DNA of 64,000 nucleotides from Azophilus sp965221755 (GCA_965221755.1 OZ244921.1:2170001-2234000); one strand, 5' to 3'. Shown: positions 1-8,111, numbered from the stretch's first letter. Program-made: numbers and translations. Notes: generated by a model from the sequence alone, not told the origin.

Positions 1-460
1 GCAGGAAGCGCCGCTCCAGGCTGAAGGAGATGTTGCGCGCCAGCTGCATGGTGATGGTGCTCGCGCCCGGCCCCAAGGAGCCTTCGAGCAGCAGGCTCTT
101 GGCTAGGCCGAAGGCGTCGTTGGTCAAGGATATGAAGTCGATGCCGCGGTGTTGGTAGAAGCGCTTGTCCTCGGTGTCGAGCAGCGCGTTGATGAAATGG
201 CGCGGCACTTGGTCGAAGCGGATCGGGATGCGTCGGCGCTCGCCGAACTCGGCGATGAGCGCCTCGTCTTTGGTGAACACCCGCAGCGGGGTTTCCAGCT
301 TGACGTGCCGATAGGACTCCGCATCGGGGATTTGCGGGTTCAAGTAGAGGAAAACGGCGGCCAACGTAAGCGATAACGTACAGATTCCGGTCAACGCGAT
401 CCAGATAATGGTAAACGTCAGCGATCTTTGTCGAGGTTGGGGCGTGTTGATGTTGTTCAA
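1..460 (-). CDS. mrcA: Penicillin-binding protein 1A, N-terminal part (runs off window)
   Basis: Class A penicillin-binding protein that polymerises and crosslinks peptidoglycan from the inner membrane. Only the first about 153 residues are present; the 3' part lies left of base 1. A membrane anchor spans about residues 14-40. The glycosyltransferase domain follows, with the catalytic-Glu motif TEDKRFYQHRGID near residue 96 and GPGASTITMQLARN near 130. No ATG precedes the anchor. The most upstream candidate is a TTG at 460, which would overlap the 5' end of divergent pilM by 11 bases; a start further in is possible. An mrcA gene divergent from pilMNOPQ is the usual gammaproteobacterial order. 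The family is secure; the start is not. Confidence 0.88.
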   Translation of the reverse strand, partial: MNNINTPQPRQRSLTFTIIWIALTGICTLSLTLAAVFLYLNPQIPDAESYRHVKLETPLRVFTKDEALIAEFGERRRIPIRFDQVPRHFINALLDTEDKRFYQHRGIDFISLTNDAFGLAKSLLLEGSLGPGASTITMQLARNISFSLERRFL

Positions 461-1439
461 GGGAAAGCCTGCCGGTTTGGTCGGGGTGGACATCGGCCCG
501 GCATCGGTCAAGTTGGTTGAGCTCTCCAAGCAAGCGGACGGATGCCGGGTCGAAGCCTATGGGATGGAGCCGCTGCCTCCCAATGCCTTGGTTGATGGCC
601 AGTTTAGTGATGTGGAGCGCATTGGTGAAGCCATTCGAGAACTGAAGCGCCATTGTGGCTGCCGGTCGAATCGGGCGGCACTGGCACTGACCGGGCCGCT
701 GGCGGTCGTCAAGACCTTGGCGATGGATGCGGCCTTGGCGGATGCGGACTTGGCGGCCACCATTGAGGTTGAGGCGGAGCGTCACCTGCCCGGTCCGCTT
801 GACGAGGTGGCTTATGACTTTGAGGTCCAAGGTTTGTCGCCCCTCGATCCCCAGCGGGCGGAGGTGGTGTTGGCGGCCTGCCCAAAGGCGCAGCTGGCGC
901 AGGGCGCGACCGTTCTGCGGGTTGCGGGGTTGCGGCCCATCGTTGTCGAAATCAGGGAATTGGCGCTGGCGCGAGCGTTGGCCGAGGCGCGCGCCGCCTT
1001 GGCTGGGGACGATGGGGGCCTCACGGCGCTGTTCGATATTGGCCCCGGTGCGGCCAAGCTCAAGGTGTTCGAGCGCGGGCTTTGCATCCACCGAGCGGTT
1101 GAGGCTCTTGATGGGTCGCCTGTCCTGCCGGCCGCGCCGGGCGGCGAAGCTGTGGAGCCCGGCATCGACCTCGGCGCCTTGGCGCAAGCGGCCGTCCAAA
1201 CCTTGGAGCGCTTTGCGGCGTCCGCCGCCCCGGCCCGGATCGGCGTGGCGCTGTTCGCTGGTGATGTCGCGGCTGATGCCTTGCTCGATGCGGTGAATGA
1301 ACGCCTGCCGGTGCGCGTCGCCGTTGCCAACCCCTTTCGGGGCATGTCCCTGGCGCCGCCAATCGACCGCCAAGCGCTGTATCGGGACGCTCCCGGCCTG
1401 CTTGCGGCCTGTGGCTTGGCGTTGCGGAGCGGTCTGTGA
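450..1439 (+). CDS. pilM: Type IV pilus inner-membrane platform protein PilM
   Basis: Actin-like cytoplasmic ATPase-fold protein that binds the N-terminus of PilN and links the pilus motor to the PilNOP alignment complex. The 329-residue product opens MLFKGKPAGLVGVDIGPASVKLVELS, the usual PilM phosphate-1 region, preceded by GAGGTTGG about 10 bases before the ATG. An in-frame ATG at 408 would add 14 residues without family likeness, so 450 is preferred. It is the first gene of a tightly packed pilMNOPQ operon, and its stop overlaps the GTG of pilN. Confidence 0.93.
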   Translation: MLFKGKPAGLVGVDIGPASVKLVELSKQADGCRVEAYGMEPLPPNALVDGQFSDVERIGEAIRELKRHCGCRSNRAALALTGPLAVVKTLAMDAALADADLAATIEVEAERHLPGPLDEVAYDFEVQGLSPLDPQRAEVVLAACPKAQLAQGATVLRVAGLRPIVVEIRELALARALAEARAALAGDDGGLTALFDIGPGAAKLKVFERGLCIHRAVEALDGSPVLPAAPGGEAVEPGIDLGALAQAAVQTLERFAASAAPARIGVALFAGDVAADALLDAVNERLPVRVAVANPFRGMSLAPPIDRQALYRDAPGLLAACGLALRSGL

Positions 1440-2110
1440 CTCCGGCTGTGAACCTGCTGCCTTGGCGGGACGGGCAGCGTCGCCGCCGCAACCGGTTGTT
1501 CGGCCTGCAGTTGGGCGGCGCATTGGCCGCGGCCTTGGCATTGATCGGGTCATTCGCGTTGCACCTCAACGCCGTCGCCGACGGCCAGCGCCAGCGCAAT
1601 GACTTTCTCCAAGAGAGGATCGCCGAGTTTGACCGGCGGATCGAAGAGGTCGAGCGCCTGCGTCACCGACGGCGTGAGCTGGGCGTTCGCATGGAGGCGA
1701 TTCAGGCGCTTGCCGCTCGACGCGGCGCGTTTGCGCGCCTGTTGGAGGGGATTGCCAACACGCTGCCCGCCGGCGTTCACTACCAAGCGATGGACCTGCG
1801 CGGGGACGTGCTCACCCTGCGCGGCATGGCGTTGAGCAACCAAGAGGTCTCCGCGCTCATGCGGAATTTGCAGGAGCACGCTGGGTTTGCGCAGCCGAGG
1901 CTGCTCAACCTCAAGGATGCCGCGCCGGGCGGTCCGTCCGGCGGCGGCAGCGCCATAAATGGCCAGGGCAGCGCCATAAATGGCCAGGGCAGCGCCATAA
2001 ATGGCCAAGGCAGCGCTTTCAGCATGACCGTTCTTCGAGCGCCCTTGGGCTCCATCCGGCGCTCCGCCCTGAACTCAGCCGTGGCTGACGCCTCAGCGTC
2101 GGGTCATTGA
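1436..2110 (+). CDS. pilN: Type IV pilus assembly protein PilN, with tandem-repeat tail
   Basis: Bitopic inner-membrane protein of the PilMNOP complex. It begins MTPAVNLLPWRDGQRRRRN, the conserved PilN segment that docks into PilM, then a membrane span at about residues 24-42, a coiled coil rich in Glu and Arg (about 45-90) and a periplasmic ferredoxin-like region. The start is a GTG overlapping the pilM stop by four bases. Near the C-terminus a 21-bp repeat inserts three copies of the heptad AINGQGS (about residues 171-192), after which an unusual tail of about 35 residues follows. The repeat also occurs at the pilP/pilQ border. Confidence 0.9.
   Translation: MTPAVNLLPWRDGQRRRRNRLFGLQLGGALAAALALIGSFALHLNAVADGQRQRNDFLQERIAEFDRRIEEVERLRHRRRELGVRMEAIQALAARRGAFARLLEGIANTLPAGVHYQAMDLRGDVLTLRGMALSNQEVSALMRNLQEHAGFAQPRLLNLKDAAPGGPSGGGSAINGQGSAINGQGSAINGQGSAFSMTVLRAPLGSIRRSALNSAVADASASGH
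1948..2020 (+). repeat. 21-bp tandem repeat inside pilN
   Basis: Three consecutive 21-bp units start at 1948, 1969 and 1990, with a partial fourth from 2011. Units begin CAGCGCCATAAATGG and end CCAGGG (CCAAGG in the third). The period is a multiple of three, so the frame is kept and the protein gains Ala-Ile-Asn-Gly-Gln-Gly-Ser heptads. A near-identical unit with ATGAATGG recurs at 3224-3276. Confidence 0.95.
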
Positions 2111-2112
2111 CC

Positions 2113-2709
2113 ATGGAATGCCCGGATTGGTTGCGCGTTGACTTGGCCAGCCTCGATTGGCGCGATCTTGGCGCTTGGCCGGCATGGCTGAGGGCCGCGC
2201 TCGTGACGGGGCTGTTTGCCGCGGTCGCGGCGGTTGGCGGTTGCGGCCTGTTCAGCGGCATGGCGGCCGGGAACGAGGCGCTTGCGGCCGAGGAGCGGAC
2301 ATTGCGCGCCCGGCTGGCTTCCAGCGCCGCGCAGGCGGCTGATCTGGACCAGCTCCGGACTCAGGGAGAGGCGCTTGAAGCGGCCTTTGCGGACTGGCGG
2401 GCTCGTCTGTTCGCCAATTCCGAAACAGCCGCCTTGATCGAGGACATCACCGAAGCGGCCGAGGGCAGCCATCTGGCCATTGCGGGCATCAACCTCGCCG
2501 ACAGCCGTCGCCTCGACCACTACGCTGAACTGCCGGTCAGCCTTCAAGTCCTGGGAACCTATCATCAATTCGGCGCATTCGCAGGCCGCTTGGCCAACCT
2601 TCCCCGCATTCTCACCCTGCACGACTTCGAAATCGAATCCGGGGAACCGGGCCGTGAGCTCAGGGCGCGCATTGACCTGAAGGCCTACCTGCGCTTGGAG
2701 GAGTCATGA
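2113..2709 (+). CDS. pilO: Type IV pilus assembly protein PilO
   Basis: Bitopic inner-membrane partner of PilN in the alignment complex. The product of about 198 residues has a short cytoplasmic N-terminus, a membrane span at about residues 27-46 (AALVTGLFAAVAAVGGCGLF), an Ala/Glu-rich coiled coil and a C-terminal domain with the PilO signature around HQFGAFAGRLANLPRILTL. ATG 2113 is taken; an in-frame TTG at 2107 would overlap the pilN stop. The 3' end overlaps pilP by four bases. Confidence 0.9.
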   Translation: MECPDWLRVDLASLDWRDLGAWPAWLRAALVTGLFAAVAAVGGCGLFSGMAAGNEALAAEERTLRARLASSAAQAADLDQLRTQGEALEAAFADWRARLFANSETAALIEDITEAAEGSHLAIAGINLADSRRLDHYAELPVSLQVLGTYHQFGAFAGRLANLPRILTLHDFEIESGEPGRELRARIDLKAYLRLEES

Positions 2710-3254
2710 GGCCCATGCCAAAAACCTGCGCCCTTTGCGTCTTGGCCTTGACCGCTTGCGGTGGCCATCAACTCGATGACGTCGAGCGTTACGTCGCCGA
2801 ACTTGAGGCGGACCCCAGCCCGACGCCAGCGTCATTGCCGACGTTCGCCCAACCGCCGCCCGCCGCCTATCGGGCGGGGAACGGGCGCAGCCCCTTCGAC
2901 CCGCCGGCGTTTGGCGCAGCACCGGGCAGACGGCAAGGCGCCCGCGCAATTGCGCCGGACTTCAGCCGGCCCAGGCAGCCGCTGGAGGCTTTTCCGGCAT
3001 CCGCCTTGAGCATGGTAGGCACCATCGCCAACGCAAGGGTTCGCCGGGGTCTGGTGGTCGATGGCGATGGCGGGGTCCACGAGGTGGGCGCCGGGGACTA
3101 CATGGGCCGCAATCATGGCCGCATCCAACGGATTGGGGAAGCGGCCATCGAATTCCTGGAGATGCTGCCCGACGGCGATGGCGGCTGGGTGGAGCGCAAG
3201 CGCAGCTTGGCGTTGGCTGAGGCGGAGCCATTAACGGCCAGGGCAGCGCCATGA
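2706..3254 (+). CDS. pilP: Type IV pilus lipoprotein PilP
   Basis: Inner-membrane lipoprotein that connects PilNO to the secretin PilQ. It begins with a signal peptide ending in a lipobox (LALTACGG, lipidated Cys near residue 18), then a proline-rich flexible region and a C-terminal beta domain with SMVGTIANARVRRGLVVD and VGAGDYMGRNHGRIQRI, both typical of PilP. It has 182 residues. The last codons (PLTARAAP) are read from the 21-bp repeat in a different frame from that used in pilN and pilQ, so its C-terminus appears to be repeat-derived. The stop overlaps the first pilQ ATG. Confidence 0.9.
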   Translation: MRPMPKTCALCVLALTACGGHQLDDVERYVAELEADPSPTPASLPTFAQPPPAAYRAGNGRSPFDPPAFGAAPGRRQGARAIAPDFSRPRQPLEAFPASALSMVGTIANARVRRGLVVDGDGGVHEVGAGDYMGRNHGRIQRIGEAAIEFLEMLPDGDGGWVERKRSLALAEAEPLTARAAP

Positions 3255-3276
3255 ATGGCCAGGGCAGCGCCATGAC
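3224..3276 (+). repeat. 21-bp repeat copies at the pilP/pilQ junction
   Basis: About two and a half units of the pilN repeat. A full unit CAGCGCCATGAATGGCCAGG runs from 3244 with a decayed half unit before it (from 3224) and the start of another at 3265. Each unit carries an ATG, so candidate pilQ starts at 3251 and 3272 both lie in repeat copies. Confidence 0.9.
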
Positions 3277-4666
3277 GATGCGCGACGCCTGCAAGCTGGG
3301 ACGATGGGTTGGCGCAGCACTCGTCCTGTTGGTCCTGACGTCAGCCGCCGCCGACCCGCCGGCGCCTGTCGATGCCGAGCCCCTGTCCCTGAATTTCCAG
3401 GACATCGACGTTCGCGCTGCGCTGCGCGTCATTGCCAACGCCGCCGACTTCAATCTGGTGGTCAGCGAAGCGGTGTCGGGCCGGGTGACGCTGCGGCTCA
3501 AGGACGTTCCTTGGGAGCAGGCTCTCGACTTGGTGCTGCAAGTCGCCGGGCTCGACCGGCGGCATTTGGGTGATGTGGTCCATGTGGCCCCGGCGGCGGA
3601 AATCGCCGCCGCCGAGCAGCTCCGCCTGCGGACGGAGCAGCAGGCCGCAGCGTTGGCGCCGGTGAGCACGGAGCACATTCAGGTCGGCTACGCCAAGGCG
3701 GCTGACATCTGGTCCTTGTTCAATGACGGCGGATCGCCACAAAGCGCCGGCTCCGACCGCGGCCACGCCATGATCGACGAGCGCACCAACGCCATTCTCT
3801 ATACGGGCACCGCTGCCCAGATTGAGGATTTCCGGCATATCGTCAAATTTCTTGACGTACCGGTTCGCCAAGTGCTCATCGAATCCCGAATCATCACCGT
3901 AAACAGCAATCTTTCGGAACAGTTCGGCATTCGTTGGGGCGGCGGCGGCATCGATGCCGGCGAGGACAGGGCGTTGCGCTTCGGCGGCTCCTTGAAGACC
4001 TTGGGGGAACTGCAGAACGCCCTGGCCGACCCAGCCGGAGTCGGCGGGATATCAAGCCCCGAGGACCTTGTGGTTGATTTGGGCGTATTGAGCGAAGGCG
4101 CGTCGAGCTTGGGCTTGGGCATTACCGGCAACAGCTACTTGATCGACTTGGAAATCTCGGCGCTGGCCGCCGAAGGCAAGGCCGAAATCATGGCCCGGCC
4201 CAAGGTCATCACCGCCGACAAGTCCCGCGCCCGAATCGAGTCCGGGGTTGAGATCCCTTACCAGGAAGCCAGCAGCAGCGGCGCCACCTCCACCTCGTTC
4301 AAGGACGCGGTGCTGTCCTTGGACGTGACGCCGCGCATTACCCCCAACAGCCGCATCATCCTGGAGATCAACGTCAAGCAGGACAACGTCGGGCGGGTGT
4401 TCAACGGGGTGCCTTCGATCAACACCAACGAAATCGAGACCGAGGTGCTGATCGATGACGGCGAAACGGTGGTGCTGGGCGGCATCTTTCAGACCGATCG
4501 CAACTTCGCCACCGAAAAGACGCCGCTGCTGGGCAATCTGCCCCTGCTCGGTCGCCTGTTCAGCCGCACCTTTGAGCGGGATGACAAGCAGGAGCTGCTG
4601 ATCTTCATCACCCCGCGAGTCCTGGCGCCCGACACTGCCGGAGGCGATGGGACGGAGCCGGGCTAG
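3251..4666 (+). CDS. pilQ: Type IV pilus secretin PilQ, short form
   Basis: Outer-membrane secretin through which the pilus exits. The N-terminus has a signal sequence (hydrophobic VGAALVLLVLTSAAADP). It is followed directly by a secretin/TonB short N-terminal domain (LSLNFQDIDVRAALRVIA), an N1-type domain (HIQVGYAKAADIW) and the secretin beta-barrel domain, with ESRIITVNSNLSEQFGIRW, VITADKSRARIESGVEIPY and the C-terminal TPLLGNLPLLGRLF. At 471 residues it is much shorter than typical gammaproteobacterial PilQ (about 700), because the N-terminal AMIN domains that bind peptidoglycan are missing. Starts at 3251, 3272 or 3278 are possible; the first begins with repeat-encoded MNGQGSAM. Confidence 0.92.
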   Translation: MNGQGSAMTMRDACKLGRWVGAALVLLVLTSAAADPPAPVDAEPLSLNFQDIDVRAALRVIANAADFNLVVSEAVSGRVTLRLKDVPWEQALDLVLQVAGLDRRHLGDVVHVAPAAEIAAAEQLRLRTEQQAAALAPVSTEHIQVGYAKAADIWSLFNDGGSPQSAGSDRGHAMIDERTNAILYTGTAAQIEDFRHIVKFLDVPVRQVLIESRIITVNSNLSEQFGIRWGGGGIDAGEDRALRFGGSLKTLGELQNALADPAGVGGISSPEDLVVDLGVLSEGASSLGLGITGNSYLIDLEISALAAEGKAEIMARPKVITADKSRARIESGVEIPYQEASSSGATSTSFKDAVLSLDVTPRITPNSRIILEINVKQDNVGRVFNGVPSINTNEIETEVLIDDGETVVLGGIFQTDRNFATEKTPLLGNLPLLGRLFSRTFERDDKQELLIFITPRVLAPDTAGGDGTEPG

Positions 4667-4716
4667 CCTGAGCAGACCCTGATTTGCCGACGCGCCATCC
4701 GGGCTACAATTCGGGC

Positions 4717-5244
4717 ATGGCGCAGAGCATTTACTTCGTCGGCTTGATGGCTGTGGGCAAGACCTCCGTCGGCCGGCATCTCGCTGCATCCTTGGGCAGG
4801 GACTTCTTCGACACCGATCAGGTCATCGAGGAGCGGGCCGGGGTGCCGATCGCTTGGATGTTCGATGTGGAGGGCGAGCACGCCTTCCGCGACCGGGAGC
4901 AGGCGGTCATCGATGAGTTCACTGGCAGGGAGAGCATCGTGCTCGCCACCGGCGGCGGCGCCGTGCTGCGGCCGGCCAATCGGCGGGCGTTGCGGAGCCG
5001 GGGCTGCGCGGTGCATTTGTACAGTCCGATAGACCGGCTGCTCGAACGCGCCGCCAAGGACCGACGGCGTCCGTTGCTGCAGCAGGGCGATCCCCGGGAG
5101 ACCTTGGAACGGCTCTGGCAGGAGCGCAAACCCCTCTATGACGAGGTGGCCGACTATCGCATTCTGACTGCTGGCCAAGGGGCGCGGGCGCTCGCCGAGG
5201 ACGTGGAGCGCGTCTTGCGCAGCGAAGGCGTGATTCGTGATTGA
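4717..5244 (+). CDS. aroK: Shikimate kinase I
   Basis: Phosphorylates shikimate at the 3-hydroxyl using ATP, in the cytoplasmic chorismate pathway. The 175-residue P-loop kinase has Walker A GLMAVGKTSVG at residues 8-18, the shikimate-binding DTDQVIE near 33, and GGGAVLR near 80. ATG 4717 gives the usual start MAQSIYFVGLM; an in-frame TTG at 4684 would add 11 unrelated residues. It lies 50 bases after pilQ and its 3' end overlaps aroB by eight bases, the standard pilQ-aroK-aroB order. Confidence 0.95.
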   Translation: MAQSIYFVGLMAVGKTSVGRHLAASLGRDFFDTDQVIEERAGVPIAWMFDVEGEHAFRDREQAVIDEFTGRESIVLATGGGAVLRPANRRALRSRGCAVHLYSPIDRLLERAAKDRRRPLLQQGDPRETLERLWQERKPLYDEVADYRILTAGQGARALAEDVERVLRSEGVIRD

Positions 5245-6310
5245 ACTCAAGGTGGAGCTTGGGACGCGCAGCTATCCCATCCTCATTGGCGACGGCCTGC
5301 TGGGCAGGCCCGATCTGCTCGTCCCCTACGTCGGCGCCCGCCAAGTGGCGGTCATCACCAACACCACGGTTGGCCCGCTGCTCCTCGACAAGCTGATGGC
5401 GAGTTTGGGCGGCATGGCGACCGACGTCATCGAACTGCAGGACGGCGAGCGCTTCAAGACCCTCGACACCTACGCCAGCGTCATCGATGCGCTCATGGAG
5501 CGACGGCACAACCGCACCACCACCCTGATCGCGCTCGGCGGCGGCGTCATCGGCGACCTCGCGGGCTTTGCCGCCGCCACCTTTCAACGGGGCGTTGCCT
5601 TCGTGCAAGTGCCGACCACGTTGCTGGCGCAGGTGGATGCCTCGGTCGGCGGCAAAACCGGCGTGAACCATCCGGGCGGCAAGAACATGATCGGCGCCTT
5701 TCACCAGCCCCGCTGCGTCCTGGCCGACACCGCAGCCTTGGCCACGTTGCCGGGGCGCGAGTATCGAGCCGGACTGGCTGAGGTGGTGAAGTACGGCGTC
5801 ATTTGGAGCGCTGGGTTCTTTGCCGAGCTTGAACGACGCATTGACGTGCTGAACCAACGCGACGCCGCGGCGCTCGCGGAAGTGATCCGCCGGTCCTGCG
5901 CCATCAAGGCGGCGGTGGTGGCCGAAGACGAACGCGAGCGGGGCCGACGCGCCATCCTCAACTACGGCCACACCTTTGCCCACGCCTTGGAGACCCTGAC
6001 CGGCTACGATCAACTGCTGCACGGCGAAGCGGTGGCCATCGGCATGGTTCTGGCCGCCGACTGCGCCTGTCGCCACGGTCTGCTGGACCGGGCATCCGCG
6101 CAGCGCATCCGCGGCCTGGTGGACGCCTTGGGACTGCCGACGGACCTGCCCGCCGCCATGGATCCATCCGCAGCGCTTGCAGCCATGGGCATGGACAAGA
6201 AGGTGGTGGATGGCCGGCTGCGGCTGGTGCTCCCGGAGCGCATCGGCGCGGTGCGGGTGACGGACCAAGTGGAGCCGGCCGCCGTGCTGGCAACGCTGGA
6301 GGCGGGCTAG
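5237..6310 (+). CDS. aroB: 3-dehydroquinate synthase
   Basis: NAD- and metal-dependent cyclisation of DAHP to 3-dehydroquinate, the second step of the shikimate pathway. It has 357 residues, full family length. The nucleotide-binding segment ALGGGVIGDLAGFAAAT, the active-site region PTTLLAQVDASVGGKTGVNH and the metal ligands in NYGHTFAHALE and LLHGEAVAIGM are all present. The start is GTG at 5237 inside the end of aroK. It is the last gene of the left housekeeping block and converges on vsr with a four-base overlap of 3' ends. Confidence 0.96.
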   Translation: MIELKVELGTRSYPILIGDGLLGRPDLLVPYVGARQVAVITNTTVGPLLLDKLMASLGGMATDVIELQDGERFKTLDTYASVIDALMERRHNRTTTLIALGGGVIGDLAGFAAATFQRGVAFVQVPTTLLAQVDASVGGKTGVNHPGGKNMIGAFHQPRCVLADTAALATLPGREYRAGLAEVVKYGVIWSAGFFAELERRIDVLNQRDAAALAEVIRRSCAIKAAVVAEDERERGRRAILNYGHTFAHALETLTGYDQLLHGEAVAIGMVLAADCACRHGLLDRASAQRIRGLVDALGLPTDLPAAMDPSAALAAMGMDKKVVDGRLRLVLPERIGAVRVTDQVEPAAVLATLEAG

Positions 6311-6756
6311 CCCGAAGCGGAGGCAGCGCCGTCGAGAAACCTTCGAATCCGCTCTTCAAGCGCCTCCGGATCCTTGGTTTCGCATTCCCAGACCACCAAC
6401 GCCTCCCATCCGAGCGCCCGCAGCTGGGCTTGGTTCTCGCCGTCGCGCTCCGCGTTGCGCCGCAGCTTGTGGGTCCAGTAGGCGCGGTTGGTCTTCGGCG
6501 TTCGATTGCCCTTCGCGCAATCGTGCTGATGCCAGAAGCAGCCGTGAACGAAGATCACCTTGCGCCGCGGCCGGAACACCAGATCCGGCCTGCCCGGCAG
6601 CCCCTGCCCATGCAGGCGGTAACGGAACCCCATCCCGTGGGTCAACCGCCGCACCCGCATCTCCGGCCCGGTGTTCTTTCCCTTGATCGCTCGCATGATG
6701 CGGCTGCGCATCTCGCTGGGCGGCTCGGTCATCTTCGGGGGTTCGGGTTCGGACAT
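6307..6756 (-). CDS. vsr: Very short patch repair endonuclease Vsr
   Basis: Nicks DNA next to T:G mismatches that arise by deamination of 5-methylcytosine. The 149-residue protein shows the family pattern RIMRAIKGKNTGPEMRVRRL, YRLHGQGLPGRPDLVF with the catalytic Asp, then KVIFVHGCFWHQHDC with metal-binding His and Cys, and YWTHKLRRNAERD. ATG 6756 is chosen; an in-frame TTG at 6780 would overlap the stop of the upstream HNH gene. Vsr usually sits beside a cytosine-5 methyltransferase, but none is in this window. It is the last gene of a two-gene unit with the HNH endonuclease. Confidence 0.93.
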   Translation of the reverse strand: MSEPEPPKMTEPPSEMRSRIMRAIKGKNTGPEMRVRRLTHGMGFRYRLHGQGLPGRPDLVFRPRRKVIFVHGCFWHQHDCAKGNRTPKTNRAYWTHKLRRNAERDGENQAQLRALGWEALVVWECETKDPEALEERIRRFLDGAASASG

Positions 6757-6776
6757 GGGAGGCTGTGCGACGCCAA

Positions 6777-7970
6777 TCAAATGCCCGCGATCTGCTTGGC
6801 ATGCCAGCGCAACGCGTCGGGATCAGGTCGGTCGGCATGAGGGGCGGGCACTCTCAGCGGATTGCCGTCAAACTGCATGAGCCATTGATTGCGCAAGGTT
6901 TGGCTTGCGTGGGTGGACACCGTGAGGCGCAGTTCGTCGTCAATCCAGATCATTCCGCGATCAAAGGCCCAGTGCAGGGTTCGGCTGAGGGCCAGTCCGT
7001 TTTGCACCACGTCCTTGCCGCCCCTGTGGACTGGAACGATGTGGGCCGCCTCGACCTCGAAAGCGCTTGATGCGTCAGCCAGCCCCACTCCGGAGACCGC
7101 ACAGGTGGAGCGGTAGGCACCTAGAATACGGCAGCGAAAGAGGTCGGAACGAACTCGGACTTGCCGCGGCTCCAACTCGCGGGCGTTTAGATCCTGCAGA
7201 ACACGGTCCAGGTTTCCCGGGGTCGGAGTCAAGTGGTCGCCTGGCTCCCGCCCAGCCCAAGGGTCGAACTTTTTCGGCAACATGGCCACGATGGTGTCGG
7301 CGGACAGTTTGGTCAGGTTGAAGTGCGCGGGCAAGCGGGTCACGAACTTGCAAAATGCCCGCAACCCGTTGGATTCGTTTGAATAGCCGCGCTTCGGTCG
7401 GCCGGTGACGCTGTCGAAGTAGAGTCGGCTCGCCGCGCTGAGGGCACCCTGACTGCTCATGAGCCTGCCTTGTCGCTCGCCCAGGGCGGTCGCCGCCACG
7501 CCGTATTTGTGAAGCGGGTAGGCCAAAAGGAGGTCCAGTTCCCCATCGACACCCCCGGCGTGCTCGCGGTGCAGCAGATAGGAGCCGCGCAGCAGATGGC
7601 GGCGGCCTTGCCGCCGAATGGCACGATTCACCAGATATCGCGCATCGTCGTAGGGTTTGCGCACTCCGGCGCTGGTTTCGGGGCAAACCGCATCGAAGTA
7701 GAAGAGCGACAGCCATTCCCACAGCCCGGACTGATCCACGTCTTCGGCTATCCCGGCGTTGCGGAACTGGTGGTCAACGTACCTCGCGAACGTGTGCCGG
7801 TTGGTGAAGTTGCGGGGCTCGACTGAAGCTTCGCCGGGCTCAAACCGCACCGAGTGTTCGGGGTCGGTGAGCAACTCCGTTGGCGGTGGCGTCCGTCCGT
7901 CTTCGCGCAACCGCGCCAAGTAGTCCTTGAAATGACCAATGCCGCTTTTTGTTAAGCACCTGACTTTCAT
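6777..7970 (-). CDS. HNH endonuclease (HNH_2 type), putative restriction enzyme
   Basis: Product of about 397 residues with a C-terminal HNH nuclease domain: STCAVSGVGL with the first structural Cys, then FEVEAAHIVPVHRGGKD with the catalytic His, NGLALSRTLHWAFDRGMIWI with the Asn and final His. This resembles the HNH_2 family often found in restriction endonucleases. The N-terminal two thirds are not recognised. The start is taken as ATG 7970 (MKVRCLTKSGIGHFKDYL); the frame stays open upstream through two copies of a 40-bp repeat but the residues there look non-coding. It is co-directional with vsr and nearly overlaps it. Target specificity cannot be told. Confidence 0.75.
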   Translation of the reverse strand: MKVRCLTKSGIGHFKDYLARLREDGRTPPPTELLTDPEHSVRFEPGEASVEPRNFTNRHTFARYVDHQFRNAGIAEDVDQSGLWEWLSLFYFDAVCPETSAGVRKPYDDARYLVNRAIRRQGRRHLLRGSYLLHREHAGGVDGELDLLLAYPLHKYGVAATALGERQGRLMSSQGALSAASRLYFDSVTGRPKRGYSNESNGLRAFCKFVTRLPAHFNLTKLSADTIVAMLPKKFDPWAGREPGDHLTPTPGNLDRVLQDLNARELEPRQVRVRSDLFRCRILGAYRSTCAVSGVGLADASSAFEVEAAHIVPVHRGGKDVVQNGLALSRTLHWAFDRGMIWIDDELRLTVSTHASQTLRNQWLMQFDGNPLRVPAPHADRPDPDALRWHAKQIAGI

Positions 7971-7989
7971 GTTTTGCCCATCATCCGCC

Positions 7990-8029
7990 CATCCGCATCG
8001 GGGCACTTTAGGCCATGCCCCGTACTGTC
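7990..8029. repeat. 40-bp direct repeat, copy 1
   Basis: Begins CCATCCGCATCGGGGCAC and ends CATGCCCCGTACTGT; identical to the copy at 8061-8100. Each copy has an inner inverted repeat CGGGGCA ... TGCCCCG with a 10-base spacer. It lies about 20 bases upstream of the HNH gene start, where an operator would be expected. Confidence 0.9.
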
Positions 8030-8060
8030 GAAGTTGCTGCGCGCGCCCTGCAGCACCGCG

Positions 8061-8100
8061 GCCATCCGCATCGGGGCACTTTAGGCCATGCCCCGTACTG
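8061..8100. repeat. 40-bp direct repeat, copy 2
   Basis: Exact second copy of the 7990-8029 unit, 71 bases further from the HNH gene, with the same inner 7-bp inverted repeat. Confidence 0.9.
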
Positions 8101-8111
8101 TGCCAACATGT

